Below are positions 34,274 through 43,403 of a DNA stretch of 64,000 nucleotides, piece after piece (position 1 is the stretch's first letter; every line of letters starts with the position of its first letter). The translations under genes and the position numbers were made by a program. This stretch comes from Bernardetia sp. (GTDB lineage Bacteria; Bacteroidota; Bacteroidia; Cytophagales; Bernardetiaceae): NCBI GenBank assembly GCA_020630575.1, contig JAHDBD010000012.1:62001-126000 (forward strand), written 5' to 3'. The notes below the pieces were generated by a model that searched no databases, was not told where the DNA came from, and saw only the letters and a list, made by a program, of their open reading frames with translations.

Positions 34274-37200
34274 TTAGTCTAAAGTAATTTCAAGAGCAAG
34301 ACCACGAAGTTCGTGAATCAATACGTTGAAAGACTCTGGGATGTTTGGCTCTGGCATGTTATCACCTTTTACGATACATTCATACGCCTTAGCACGTCCA
34401 AGAACATCATCTGACTTGATTGTCAAGATTTCTCTCAAGATGTGTGAAGCTCCAAATGCTTCTAATGCCCAAACTTCCATCTCTCCAAAACGCTGACCAC
34501 CAAACTGAGCTTTACCACCCAAAGGCTGTTGCGTAATGAGTGAGTAAGGTCCGATAGAACGAGCATGCATCTTATCATCAACTAAGTGACCTAGTTTAAG
34601 CATGTACATAATTCCTACCGTAACAGTTTGCTCAAATTTTTCTCCAGTACGTCCATCAAAAACTTCCATCTTACACCATTCTGGTAAGCCTGCTTCTTTG
34701 ATTTCTGCTGCTACTTCTTCTTCAGTTGCTCCATCAAAGATTGGTGTAGCATATTTTTTACCCATTTTAAGACCAGCATGTCCCAAAATAGTTTCATAAA
34801 TCTGTCCCAAGTTCATACGAGAAGGTACACCAAGAGGATTCAAGACAATATCAACAGGAACACCATTAGCAAGGAATGGCATATCTTCTTCACGAACGAT
34901 ACGAGCCACAACTCCTTTATTACCATGACGACCTGCCATCTTATCACCTACTTTGAGTTTACGTTTCTTAGCAACATATACTTTTGCCAGTTTAACAATT
35001 CCTGCAGGAAGTTCATCTCCAACTTCTAGCGCAAAACGCTGACGTTTGAACTCTGCTGTAATTTCATTACGTTTTTGGTTGTAATTTTTTACAAGTTCTG
35101 CCAAAAGTTCATTAGTTTCTTCATCTTCTGTAAAATCTTTCAAGATTACATCAGCGATAAAGTTTACTTCTTCTGGAACATTATAGTTACTCTCATCACG
35201 GTATGCGTTTTTGCTTGGGAAGAATGCTTGCTCAATATTTTGTGGATTGAAACCTGAATCTTTTGCCAAAACTACATCACCGTATTTATGAACAATTCCT
35301 TGAGAAGTTTTATTTTCCAAAAGATCTGCCATCTTACTTATCATCTGCGAACGCATTCCAACAAGGTCACGGCTATATTCTTTTTTCAAAACATCAACCT
35401 GCTTACGTACTTTTGCACGCATATCTTTATCCTTTTTAGGACGAGAGAAAAGCTGTGTATTGATTACAACACCTTGAAGCGAAGCAGAAGCACGCATAGA
35501 AGCATCTTTTACATCACCTGCTTTGTCTCCAAAGATAGCACGAAGAAGTTTTTCTTCTGGTGTAGGGTCTGTTTCTCCTTTAGGAGTAATTTTACCTACC
35601 AAAATATCTTGTTCTTTTACTTTTGCACCAATACGGATAATACCGTTTTCGTCCAAATCTTTAACTGCATCTTCGCTTACATTCGGGATTTCAGAAGTTA
35701 ATTCTTCCTCTCCTCTTTTTGTATCACGAACTTCAAGCTCAAATTGATCAATGTGGATTGAAGTATAAATATCATCTCTTACTACTTTTTCAGAAATAAC
35801 AATTGCATCCTCAAAGTTATAACCCTGCCAAGGCATGAAAGCAACCATAAGGTTACGACCCAATGCAAGTTCTCCTTTTTCAGTTGCATATCCTTCACAA
35901 AGAACATCTCCTTTTTTTACTTTTTCACCTTTCAATACAATAGGACGTAAGTTGATACAAGTATCTTGGTTAGTTCTACGGAATTTAGTAAGCGTATAAG
36001 TTGTAAACTCGTTATCAAAGTTTACTAATTTTTGTTCTTTTGTCCAATTATATTTTACTACAATTTTCTTAGCATCTACATAGTCAATTACTCCATCATC
36101 TTCTGCTACAACTAATGCCCTAGAGTCCATTGCAACACGTCTTTCAAGACCTGTACCTACAATTGGAGCTTGTGGACGCAAAAGAGGAACGGCTTGACGC
36201 TGCATATTCGAACCCATCAAGGCACGGTTGGCATCATCATGTTCTAAGAATGGAATAAGAGAGGCTGCCACCGAAACGATTTGATTTGGTGCAACGTCCA
36301 TGTATGTTATATTTTCTGGAGACTCTAAAGGAAAATCTCCCTCTAAACGACATTTTACAAGGTCAGATGTAAATTTGTTTTTACTATCTAGTGTTGCATT
36401 TGCCTGTGCAATAATTTGCTCATCTTCTTCTTCTGCTGTTAAGAATTTAACTTCATTAGTTGCTTTCTGATTCTTAACAATACGATAAGGCGTTTCGATA
36501 AAGCCCATACCGTTTACGGTTGCATGAACACAAAGTGAGGAGATAAGACCAATATTTGGACCCTCTGGAGTTTCGATAGTACACAAACGACCATAGTGCG
36601 TATAGTGAACGTCACGAACCTCAAAACCTGCACGTTCACGAGAAAGACCACCAGGTCCTAAGGCAGACATTCTACGTTTGTGTGTAATCTCTGCTAATGG
36701 ATTGGTTTGATCCATAAACTGTGAAAGCTGATTTGTTCCAAAGAATGAATTAATAACCGACGATAATGTACGAGCATTAATCAAATCAACTGGCTTAAAG
36801 TCTTCATTATCACGAACGTTCATACGTTCTTTGATAGTACGAGCCATACGAGCCAAACCAACACCAAACTGGCTATAAAGTTGCTCTCCTACAGTACGTA
36901 CACGACGATTTGAAAGGTGGTCAATATCATCTACGACTGCTCTTGAGTTGATAAGAGTAATAAGGTGTCTAATGATACGGATGATGTCTTCTTTTGTCAA
37001 GACACGCACACTCATTTCTAAATCCAAACCTAGTTTTCTGTTGATTCTATAACGACCAACTTCTCCTAAGTCATAACGTTTTTCACTAAAGAAAAGACTT
37101 TGGATTACATCACGAGCTGTTTGTTCGTCTGGTGCTTCTGTGTTACGAAGTTGACGATAAATTTGCTCAACTGCTTCTTTTTCTGAGTTTGAATTATCTT

Positions 37201-38137
37201 TTTGTAATGTATTATAGACAATTGCAAAATCATTAATATTAATATCTTCTCTATGAAGAATGATTGCTTCTGTATTTGAATCGATGATAGTTTGGATATG
37301 CTCCTCTTCAATTTCAGAGTCACGCTCCAAAAGTACCTCGTTACGAGTAATACTTACAACTTCTCCTGTATCTTCATCTACAAAGTCTTCTGTCCAAGTA
37401 CGAAGAACACGAGCAGCTAATTTTCTACCTACTACTTTCTGAATATTCGCTTTAGTAGCTTTTACTTCTTCAGAAAGACCAAAAAGTTCCAAAATTTCTC
37501 TATCTGTACCATATCCAATAGCACGTAAAAGAGTAGTAACAGGAAACTTTTTCTTACGGTCAATGTAAGCATACATGATATTATTTACATCTGTCGCAAA
37601 TTCAATCCAAGAACCTTTGAATGGAATAATACGTGCTGAATATAATTTTGTACCATTAGTATGTTTACTTTGAGCAAAGAAAACGCCTGGTGAACGGTGA
37701 AGCTGAGAAACGATAACACGTTCTGCACCATTAATAACAAAAGAGCCACGCTCAGTCATTACAGGTACATTTCCTAAAAACACTTCTTGTTCGATTGTTT
37801 CGAAATCTTCATTGTCTTCGTCGTTACAAAGTAAACGTAGCTTTGCTTTTAAAGGCACTGCATAAGTAAGACCTCTATCAACACATTCTTGTACAGAATA
37901 TTTTGGTGGGTCTATGATATAGTCGACAAATTCCAAAACAAAGTTATCTCTTGAATCAGAAATTGGAAAGTTCTCCATAAATACTTTATAGAGTCCGTCT
38001 GCTGTTCTTTTTTCAGGAGGAGTACCTAGTTGGAAGAAATCTTGAAACGACTTTACCTGCACATCTAGGAAGTGTGGGTATTCTAAAATGGAGGTCGTTT
38101 TGCGAAAGTTTATTCTGCCGTGTTTTAATGTAGCCAA
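34274..38137 (-). CDS. rpoB: RNA polymerase beta subunit
   Basis: This is the catalytic core beta subunit. It has 1287 residues, normal for Bacteroidota. The start [11 protein letters not shown] and the end [11 protein letters not shown] are typical, and the rifampicin region [17 protein letters not shown], the switch/hybrid-binding region [17 protein letters not shown] and [15 protein letters not shown] are intact. Unusually, neither rplJ/rplL upstream nor rpoC downstream is adjacent: upstream are FKBP genes and a 495-base gap, downstream a terminator and an AraC gene. Codon use is ordinary. The gene seems to be a transcription unit on its own. Confidence 0.98.
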   Translation of the reverse strand: MATLKHGRINFRKTTSILEYPHFLDVQVKSFQDFFQLGTPPEKRTADGLYKVFMENFPISDSRDNFVLEFVDYIIDPPKYSVQECVDRGLTYAVPLKAKLRLLCNDEDNEDFETIEQEVFLGNVPVMTERGSFVINGAERVIVSQLHRSPGVFFAQSKHTNGTKLYSARIIPFKGSWIEFATDVNNIMYAYIDRKKKFPVTTLLRAIGYGTDREILELFGLSEEVKATKANIQKVVGRKLAARVLRTWTEDFVDEDTGEVVSITRNEVLLERDSEIEEEHIQTIIDSNTEAIILHREDININDFAIVYNTLQKDNSNSEKEAVEQIYRQLRNTEAPDEQTARDVIQSLFFSEKRYDLGEVGRYRINRKLGLDLEMSVRVLTKEDIIRIIRHLITLINSRAVVDDIDHLSNRRVRTVGEQLYSQFGVGLARMARTIKERMNVRDNEDFKPVDLINARTLSSVINSFFGTNQLSQFMDQTNPLAEITHKRRMSALGPGGLSRERAGFEVRDVHYTHYGRLCTIETPEGPNIGLISSLCVHATVNGMGFIETPYRIVKNQKATNEVKFLTAEEEDEQIIAQANATLDSKNKFTSDLVKCRLEGDFPLESPENITYMDVAPNQIVSVAASLIPFLEHDDANRALMGSNMQRQAVPLLRPQAPIVGTGLERRVAMDSRALVVAEDDGVIDYVDAKKIVVKYNWTKEQKLVNFDNEFTTYTLTKFRRTNQDTCINLRPIVLKGEKVKKGDVLCEGYATEKGELALGRNLMVAFMPWQGYNFEDAIVISEKVVRDDIYTSIHIDQFELEVRDTKRGEEELTSEIPNVSEDAVKDLDENGIIRIGAKVKEQDILVGKITPKGETDPTPEEKLLRAIFGDKAGDVKDASMRASASLQGVVINTQLFSRPKKDKDMRAKVRKQVDVLKKEYSRDLVGMRSQMISKMADLLENKTSQGIVHKYGDVVLAKDSGFNPQNIEQAFFPSKNAYRDESNYNVPEEVNFIADVILKDFTEDEETNELLAELVKNYNQKRNEITAEFKRQRFALEVGDELPAGIVKLAKVYVAKKRKLKVGDKMAGRHGNKGVVARIVREEDMPFLANGVPVDIVLNPLGVPSRMNLGQIYETILGHAGLKMGKKYATPIFDGATEEEVAAEIKEAGLPEWCKMEVFDGRTGEKFEQTVTVGIMYMLKLGHLVDDKMHARSIGPYSLITQQPLGGKAQFGGQRFGEMEVWALEAFGASHILREILTIKSDDVLGRAKAYECIVKGDNMPEPNIPESFNVLIHELRGLALEITLD

Positions 38138-38632
38138 GGCTCGTATAGGTTTGAGTGAACGAAATGGAATGCTTTATTCTTTATCAATTACGAATTAGAA
38201 AGTTACGACTTATAAATAGGCGCAATTAGTTAATGCTAATTCGTTGGTATAATACTTTATAGCTATTTATTACTGCTTCTAAATAATCATTTTTTATCTT
38301 TTCTTATTTGTCTAAACTTATTAAAGTCAGAAAAATCCCTAAAATTAGGTAAAGAGTTATTTTAAAATTAGCTCTCTATTAAATTTTACGGTTTTATTCT
38401 TAATTAAAAAATTGTGAATTGAAGTAATTTCAAATAGTTTGGAATACTTTTTATAATTCTAAATAAAATGCAGATAAAAACAAGAAAAATGCTATATTTT
38501 GGATATGTAATTATGATTTTGTTTTGATTTAGAACCAAAACTATACATTTGTAGCCAAAATATCCTGCAAATATAAGAATTATTTTATCATTTTCAAAAA
38601 TAATTTTGTATTTATTCTTGCATCACAACAAT
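38138..38632 (-). promoter_or_regulatory. Long rpoB upstream region with candidate promoters
   Basis: No gene is supported in these 495 bases. On the minus strand TAnnTTTG matches occur at 38568-38575 (TATATTTG) and 38536-38543 (TAGTTTTG). If one is used, rpoB mRNA would have a leader of about 390-425 bases, unusually long here and able to hold regulation. I recognise no riboswitch or ribosomal-protein site. Confidence 0.4.
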
Positions 38633-39142
38633 TTAAAGTTGTTCTAACTCAATATCAAAAATTAGAGTTGAAAGTGTTGGAATTATTTCTCTTCCTTCCT
38701 GAGTTGTTCTTCCAGCCTCTCCATAAGCATAGCGAGATGGAATAAAAAAACGTGTTTTTTCCTTTAATTTCATTTGTTTGACAGCTTCTTCAAATCCTAC
38801 TACTACCGAACTAGCACCAATAGTAAACTCTAAAGGGTTGTTTGTTTCATAAGAGCTATCAAACTGTCTTCCATAAAGAACTTTCCCTACATAATTTACT
38901 ACTACTGATGCTCCATTATTTGGAGTAGCTGTTCCTTCTCCTTCTTCCAAGACAATATAATAAATCCCTAAATCTGTTTTTTCAGCTGTAAGGTTATTTT
39001 CAGTTAAATATTGCTGAATGATTTGGTCTTCTCGCTCTGCCTGTACAGTTGCGTCTATTAGAGGTTCTATTTTATCTTTTTTACAAGAAGAAAATAGAAA
39101 TGACATAGATAAAAGCAGGAAAATATATTTTGATGATTTCAT
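38633..39142 (-). CDS. FKBP-type peptidyl-prolyl isomerase lipoprotein (1)
   Basis: The protein has 169 residues. A lipoprotein signal ends at the Cys of FLFSSCKKD. An N-terminal helix with QQYLTENNLTAEKTDLGIYY leads to a single FKBP domain (about 65-167), with YGRQFDSSYETNNPLEFTIG, GFEEAVKQM and FFIPSRYAYG. It probably acts as a periplasmic proline isomerase and chaperone. It is the last of four FKBP genes in a row; the closest relative in architecture is the next gene, 69 bases upstream. Confidence 0.93.
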   Translation of the reverse strand: MKSSKYIFLLLSMSFLFSSCKKDKIEPLIDATVQAEREDQIIQQYLTENNLTAEKTDLGIYYIVLEEGEGTATPNNGASVVVNYVGKVLYGRQFDSSYETNNPLEFTIGASSVVVGFEEAVKQMKLKEKTRFFIPSRYAYGEAGRTTQEGREIIPTLSTLIFDIELEQL

Positions 39143-39211
39143 TTTTTAGCTGATTTTTTACTAAAATGGATAATTATTATTATTGCTGTTCGAAGAAGGA
39201 TTTTTTTATTA

Positions 39212-39703
39212 TTAATTGAATACTTCTATTCTAAAAACTAATATAGCATAGGGTGGAATATCTGAACCTGCTCCTCTAGCTCCATATCCTAAATGGGAAG
39301 GAAGGTATAATGTTCCCTTTCCTCCTTTTCCAATGAGAGGTACACCTTCATTCCAACCATCTATAACACCACCTCCAACAGTAAAAGTAAATGGTTGTCT
39401 ACCAAAGGAAGAATCAAATATAGCTCCTGATAATAGTTTTCCTTCATAGTTTACTGTAACTCTTTCTCCGTTTTGAATAGTTGTTCCTTGTTCATCAAGA
39501 ACATAATACAAACCTGATTGTGTTTTTTGAGGAGTAATATTATTTTCAGTAAAATAAACTTGAAGAATACTATCTTGTACTAATGGATTTGATGGATTAT
39601 TAGTTAGTGTTTCATTATTTTCATCTTTTTTACAAGAAGAAAATAAAGCACCTCCAATAAAAAGCAATAAAAGGCTTAGTGTAATATACTTTGATAATTT
39701 CAT
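39212..39703 (-). CDS. FKBP-type peptidyl-prolyl isomerase lipoprotein (2)
   Basis: The protein has 163 residues. Its lipoprotein signal ends at the Cys of LFSSCKKDE, and one FKBP domain (about 62-162) follows, with FDSSFGRQPFTFTVG, GWNEGVPLIGKGGKG and LYLPSHLGYGARGAG. Active-site aromatics of the FKBP pocket are present. The spacer VYFTENNITPQKTQSGLYYV parallels the neighbouring paralogues, showing they arose by tandem duplication. It is probably periplasmic, tethered to a membrane. Confidence 0.93.
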   Translation of the reverse strand: MKLSKYITLSLLLLFIGGALFSSCKKDENNETLTNNPSNPLVQDSILQVYFTENNITPQKTQSGLYYVLDEQGTTIQNGERVTVNYEGKLLSGAIFDSSFGRQPFTFTVGGGVIDGWNEGVPLIGKGGKGTLYLPSHLGYGARGAGSDIPPYAILVFRIEVFN

Positions 39704-39928
39704 TCTAAATTAGGGAAATGGGTATGAGAAATTATGTAATAAGCAAGGGTAAGCACCCTCTAATATAAGTTTGTTTGTGTTTTTAATATCGTCGGGGGGA
39801 GACTAACAATGGCAGACTTATAAATTGTTTTATGTACTGTAGTAAGTTTAGAAATCATGAGGTATAATAGAAATTGAAAATAAGTAGTATACTTTATTAT
39901 TTCCAACCTCTATTACCTAATTTTTTTA
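39704..39928. repeat. Intergenic region with a decayed dispersed palindrome
   Basis: Bases 39788-39816 (ATCGTCGG...ACTAACAATGGCAG) are a degenerate copy of the GTTGTTGGTG family, sharing the ATGGCA ending. No gene is present. Confidence 0.4.
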
Positions 39929-40873
39929 TTAATCTAATACTTCAACTCTAAAAACAAGTGTAGCATTTGGTGGAATATCATTTCCTGCACCACGCTCACC
40001 ATAAGCCAAATGAGAAGGAATATATAGAGTACCTTTTCCACCTGTTCCTATAAGAGGAATGCCTTCATCCCAACCTTGAATAACTCGTCCTACACCAATA
40101 GGAAACTCAATTGGGTCATTTCTATCAAAAGAAGAATCAAATTTTTGACCTGATAATAGAGTTCCTTCATAATGAACTTTTATAGTTTTTCCTTTTTGGA
40201 TAGGTGTTCCTTGCTGATTGATTACATAATAAAGACCTGATTCAGTCTTTTGGAAATTTGTAATTCCTTTTTCTACAAAATAGGTATTTTCTAAATAGTC
40301 CATTTGATTTTGCACTTTTGATTTTTCGTCCATTTTTTGTTGTTTTTGTTGTTCTTCTTGTTTTTTAGCCATTTCTTCCATGTATTTTTGCTGCATGGCT
40401 TCTAATTTTGCAGCATATTGTTGTGCTGTATAATTTGTCAGAATTTTTATTTCGTGTCTTAAAGAGCTTCCTTTAGGAATAAAAATAGGGCGTATCTGAC
40501 CATTTTGAAATACAGAATCAGAATGAATAAACAAAGTCAGGCTATCTCCAATTTTGCCTTCATTCATCATAATTTCTACAATAGGAATTTGTCTAGTCGT
40601 GCTGTCACGTAAATCTAAAATAAGAGGAAAGTCTTCGTTTTCTGTACTTCTAAGCAATGAGTCAGTACTATTATAAATACTCATACTTAACTCTACAATA
40701 CTAGAATCTGTAATTGAAAGAGCTTTTTTACGCTCCTTTTTGGTAGTCTGTAATTGATAACGAATACCTTTAAATTCTTTTTCGTGTTTATTTTTGTCTT
40801 TATTATTTTGTGCATTTATAGAAAAAGAAATGCAACTTATTAAAATAATTAGAATAAAACGATATAAAAACAT
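39929..40873 (-). CDS. Two-part FKBP-type peptidyl-prolyl isomerase (3)
   Basis: From the Met at 40871-40873 the protein has 314 residues and a signal peptide (MFLYRFILIILISCISFSIN, cleavage near NAQ). An N-terminal half (about 30-150) of degenerate FKBP-like sequence has GIRYQLQ, SIVELSMSIYNSTDSLL and GKIGDSLTLFIHSDSVF. A Gln/Lys/Glu-rich coiled coil (about 155-195) follows, then a complete C-terminal FKBP domain with FDSSFDRNDPIEFPIG and GWDEGIPLIGTGGKG. The in-frame extension to 40939 would only lengthen the signal peptide awkwardly. It shares the two-part layout with the next gene. It resembles GldI-type isomerases loosely, but gliding involvement is speculative. Confidence 0.9.
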   Translation of the reverse strand: MFLYRFILIILISCISFSINAQNNKDKNKHEKEFKGIRYQLQTTKKERKKALSITDSSIVELSMSIYNSTDSLLRSTENEDFPLILDLRDSTTRQIPIVEIMMNEGKIGDSLTLFIHSDSVFQNGQIRPIFIPKGSSLRHEIKILTNYTAQQYAAKLEAMQQKYMEEMAKKQEEQQKQQKMDEKSKVQNQMDYLENTYFVEKGITNFQKTESGLYYVINQQGTPIQKGKTIKVHYEGTLLSGQKFDSSFDRNDPIEFPIGVGRVIQGWDEGIPLIGTGGKGTLYIPSHLAYGERGAGNDIPPNATLVFRVEVLD

Positions 40874-41000
40874 AAAATTTATTGTCAAGTAATAAAAGAT
40901 TGATTTTTTATAAAGAAGTTGTGCTAAAAAGGTATACATCTTCTTAACACAACTTTTAAAAGTATCTGAGTAAATAGTTTTTTGAAACTAGAGAATTGGG

Positions 41001-41945
41001 TTATTTTCCAGCTTTAGTTACTTCTTCTAGCACTTCTACTCTGAAAACAAGCATTGCATTTGGTCCAATTGCACCACCAGCACCTCTTGGTCCATAAGCT
41101 AAGTTTGAAGGAATATATAGATATCCTTTTCCACCACGACCGATAAGAGGAATACCTTCATCCCACGCTTGGATTACTTGTCCTTGTCCGATAGGAAACT
41201 CAAATGCCTCTTCTCTATCAAAAGAAGAGTCAAATTTTTCGCCAGTCATTAGCAGTGTTCCTTCATAATTTACTTTTACTTTATCACCTGCTTCAATATC
41301 TGTTTTGCCTTGCTTATCTACTTTATAGAAAAGACCTGATTCTGTTTTCTTGAAATCAGTAATACCTTTTTCAGGTAAATATGTATTTTCGATATATTCT
41401 ACTTGTTCTACTGAAATTTTTGCTGATTCTGCTTGTGCTTCAGCTTGCTTTTTCATTTGTTCTTCCATGTATTTTTGCTGTATTGCTTTTTGTTCTTCAA
41501 TATACTCTGTTGGAGTCAAATGCTTTACCAGTTTAATTTCTTGACGAATAGAACTTCCCTCTTCAATAAAAGGAGGGCGAGGCTGACCTTGTACAAAAAT
41601 AGAATCTGAATGGATAAACATTGTAACACTATCTCCAATTCTACCTTTTTCCATTAATATTTTTACAATACCCATTTTTGTATTGTTTGAATCACTCAAA
41701 TCTATCATTAAAGGAAAATCTTCTGTGTATGTATCACGAAGTAAAGAGTCTGTACTATTATAGATTTTCATAGAGATTTGAACTACGCTAGAGTCACTAA
41801 GTTCCTGTCCTTCTCCACGCTGACGAAGCATATAACGAATTCCGTCAAGTTCTTTTTCTTTATTAAGTGAGTCTGAATTACAAGACCACATAGTAGCACT
41901 AATAAGAGCAAATAGTATAGAACGATATAAAAAAAGAGATTTCAT
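41001..41945 (-). CDS. Two-part FKBP-type peptidyl-prolyl isomerase lipoprotein (4)
   Basis: From the Met at 41943-41945 the protein has 314 residues and a lipoprotein-like signal ending ISATMWSCNSD. Its architecture is the same as the gene downstream: a degenerate FKBP-like N-terminal half (GIRYMLRQ, VVQISMKIYNSTDSLLRD, GRIGDSVTMFIHSDSIF), a coiled coil (QQKYMEEQMKKQAEAQ), then a full FKBP domain (GEKFDSSFDREEAFEFPIG, AWDEGIPLIGRGGKG). A longer in-frame start at 42038 adds 31 hydrophobic residues and is less likely. It is first of the four-gene FKBP array, 36 bases after the NrnA-like gene's stop, so all five may share a transcript. Confidence 0.9.
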   Translation of the reverse strand: MKSLFLYRSILFALISATMWSCNSDSLNKEKELDGIRYMLRQRGEGQELSDSSVVQISMKIYNSTDSLLRDTYTEDFPLMIDLSDSNNTKMGIVKILMEKGRIGDSVTMFIHSDSIFVQGQPRPPFIEEGSSIRQEIKLVKHLTPTEYIEEQKAIQQKYMEEQMKKQAEAQAESAKISVEQVEYIENTYLPEKGITDFKKTESGLFYKVDKQGKTDIEAGDKVKVNYEGTLLMTGEKFDSSFDREEAFEFPIGQGQVIQAWDEGIPLIGRGGKGYLYIPSNLAYGPRGAGGAIGPNAMLVFRVEVLEEVTKAGK

Positions 41946-42081
41946 TTTTTGTTTGTTAGATAAAATAACTAGAATAAATAATAATATTGAAATAGAGTAC
42001 ATTGAAACTAGCCTACAAAGGTCTAATATAAAAGCCAAAGTAGAAAAGATTTATGGAAAATTAAATTTAAATGTAGGATAA

Positions 42082-43101
42082 TTAATGTGTAGTTGTGAGT
42101 TCTGAACGATGCTCTTCGATAAGTTTCTCAAAATATGTTACTACTTTATCGACAGGCTCTGTACTTCTTCCTCCTGCTGCATTGTGATGACCACCACCTC
42201 CAAAATAAGTACGAGCAAAATCAGCTACTGAAAATGTTCCAACAGAACGAAAAGACATTCTGACTTCATTGCCATAATCAATCAAAATTGCAGCAAATTC
42301 AATTCCTTCAATAGAGAGGGCATAGTTTACAATACCTTCTGTATCACCCGACTGAGGATTGTATTTGCGAGTATCTTTTTGTTTTAAAACAAAGTAAGCT
42401 GTTTTTAAATCCTGTCTGACAGTCAAACAACTTGAAAGTGCATGTCCTAAAAGACGAATTCTATTTTCGGTATTGCTATCATAAATCATACGTTGAACAT
42501 ACGAAGAATCTAAACCCATATCTATCAAATCGGCTGCAATACGATGTATTTTTCCTGTTGTATTAGGGTGTTTGAAAGAAGCTGTATCCGTCATAATACC
42601 TGCATACAAACATTGAGCTATCGGAATATCTATCAAATGTCTATCATTCATCAATAGAATAAGGTCATAAACTAATTCTGCTGTTGCTGCTGCTGTAATA
42701 TCCCATAACTCAAAATGAGCAAAATCAGATTTACCTCTATGATGATCAACCATCAAAATAGGTGTATCAGGATTTTTTTCTATAAAAGAATCTAAAGGAG
42801 CTGTTCGATTAGGACTAGAAAAATCCAAACAACAAATCAAAGTAGATTCAGCAACTAACATCTCAACTCTTTGATGTGTTGCTTCTGAATAGACAACTAC
42901 TTTATCATTGTCAGACATCCAATTCAGAAAGTCAGGATATTCAGTAGGCGAAATAACTGTAGCTTGATGATTTTTCTTTTGTAAATAAAGAGATAAAGCC
43001 AAACAAGAACCTAAAGCATCAGCATCAGGGCGTTGATGTGGAAAGATGACCACTTTTTGAGGAGTGCTTAAAAGTTCTGCTAGACCTGCTAAATTTTGCA
43101 T
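42082..43101 (-). CDS. DHH/DHHA1 phosphoesterase, NrnA-like
   Basis: The protein has 339 residues. The DHH domain has HQRPDADA at 22-29 (metal ligands), Asp93 in CLDFSS and DHH at 119-121. The DHHA1 domain holds GGGGHHNAAGG near 305-315. The family includes bifunctional oligoribonuclease/pAp phosphatase, which recycles short RNAs and 3'-phosphoadenosine 5'-phosphate; cyclic-dinucleotide phosphodiesterases are related, but this protein has no membrane or PAS-like domain. It is cytoplasmic and heads the run that continues into the FKBP genes. Confidence 0.9.
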   Translation of the reverse strand: MQNLAGLAELLSTPQKVVIFPHQRPDADALGSCLALSLYLQKKNHQATVISPTEYPDFLNWMSDNDKVVVYSEATHQRVEMLVAESTLICCLDFSSPNRTAPLDSFIEKNPDTPILMVDHHRGKSDFAHFELWDITAAATAELVYDLILLMNDRHLIDIPIAQCLYAGIMTDTASFKHPNTTGKIHRIAADLIDMGLDSSYVQRMIYDSNTENRIRLLGHALSSCLTVRQDLKTAYFVLKQKDTRKYNPQSGDTEGIVNYALSIEGIEFAAILIDYGNEVRMSFRSVGTFSVADFARTYFGGGGHHNAAGGRSTEPVDKVVTYFEKLIEEHRSELTTTH

Positions 43102-43209
43102 TCAAATACGCTTAGTTAATAAATTTTGAAAATCAAGATAGTCTTTAATTTCTTACAAACTATATTATGTTAAAACTAAAGGAATCTAATTTTCATTAGA
43201 AAAACGTTA

Positions 43210-43217
43210 CAAAGATA
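43210..43217 (-). promoter_or_regulatory. Putative TAnnTTTG promoter of the NrnA-like gene
   Basis: The plus strand CAAAGATA reads TATCTTTG on the minus strand, 109 bases upstream of the ATG. The divergent gap 43102-43403 shows nothing else clear for the oxidoreductase on the other side. Confidence 0.5.
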
Positions 43218-43403
43218 CCAAAACTTTTGAGTTATTGATTTTTGTTTAGGTAGAAATTAGAATAAATTATTTTTCAAATCACAAATGTACCCTATTAATC
43301 CTTTTCTACAAATAATGCTATTTTATAATTTTTGAGAACAAGATAAGGTTTTAAAAGTTAGGTCTGCATACTATATCTTATTACAAAGATAATTTTTTAA
43401 ACT

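Noticed and set aside
35288-35701. 137-codon open frame antisense to rpoB
   Set aside because: It lies wholly inside rpoB on the other strand, has a Cys/Phe/Ile-rich composition unlike real proteins here, and no promoter or homology signs.
38543-38552. TACATTTG promoter-like match on the plus strand upstream of rpoB
   Set aside because: All nearby genes are on the minus strand, so there is nothing for it to drive.
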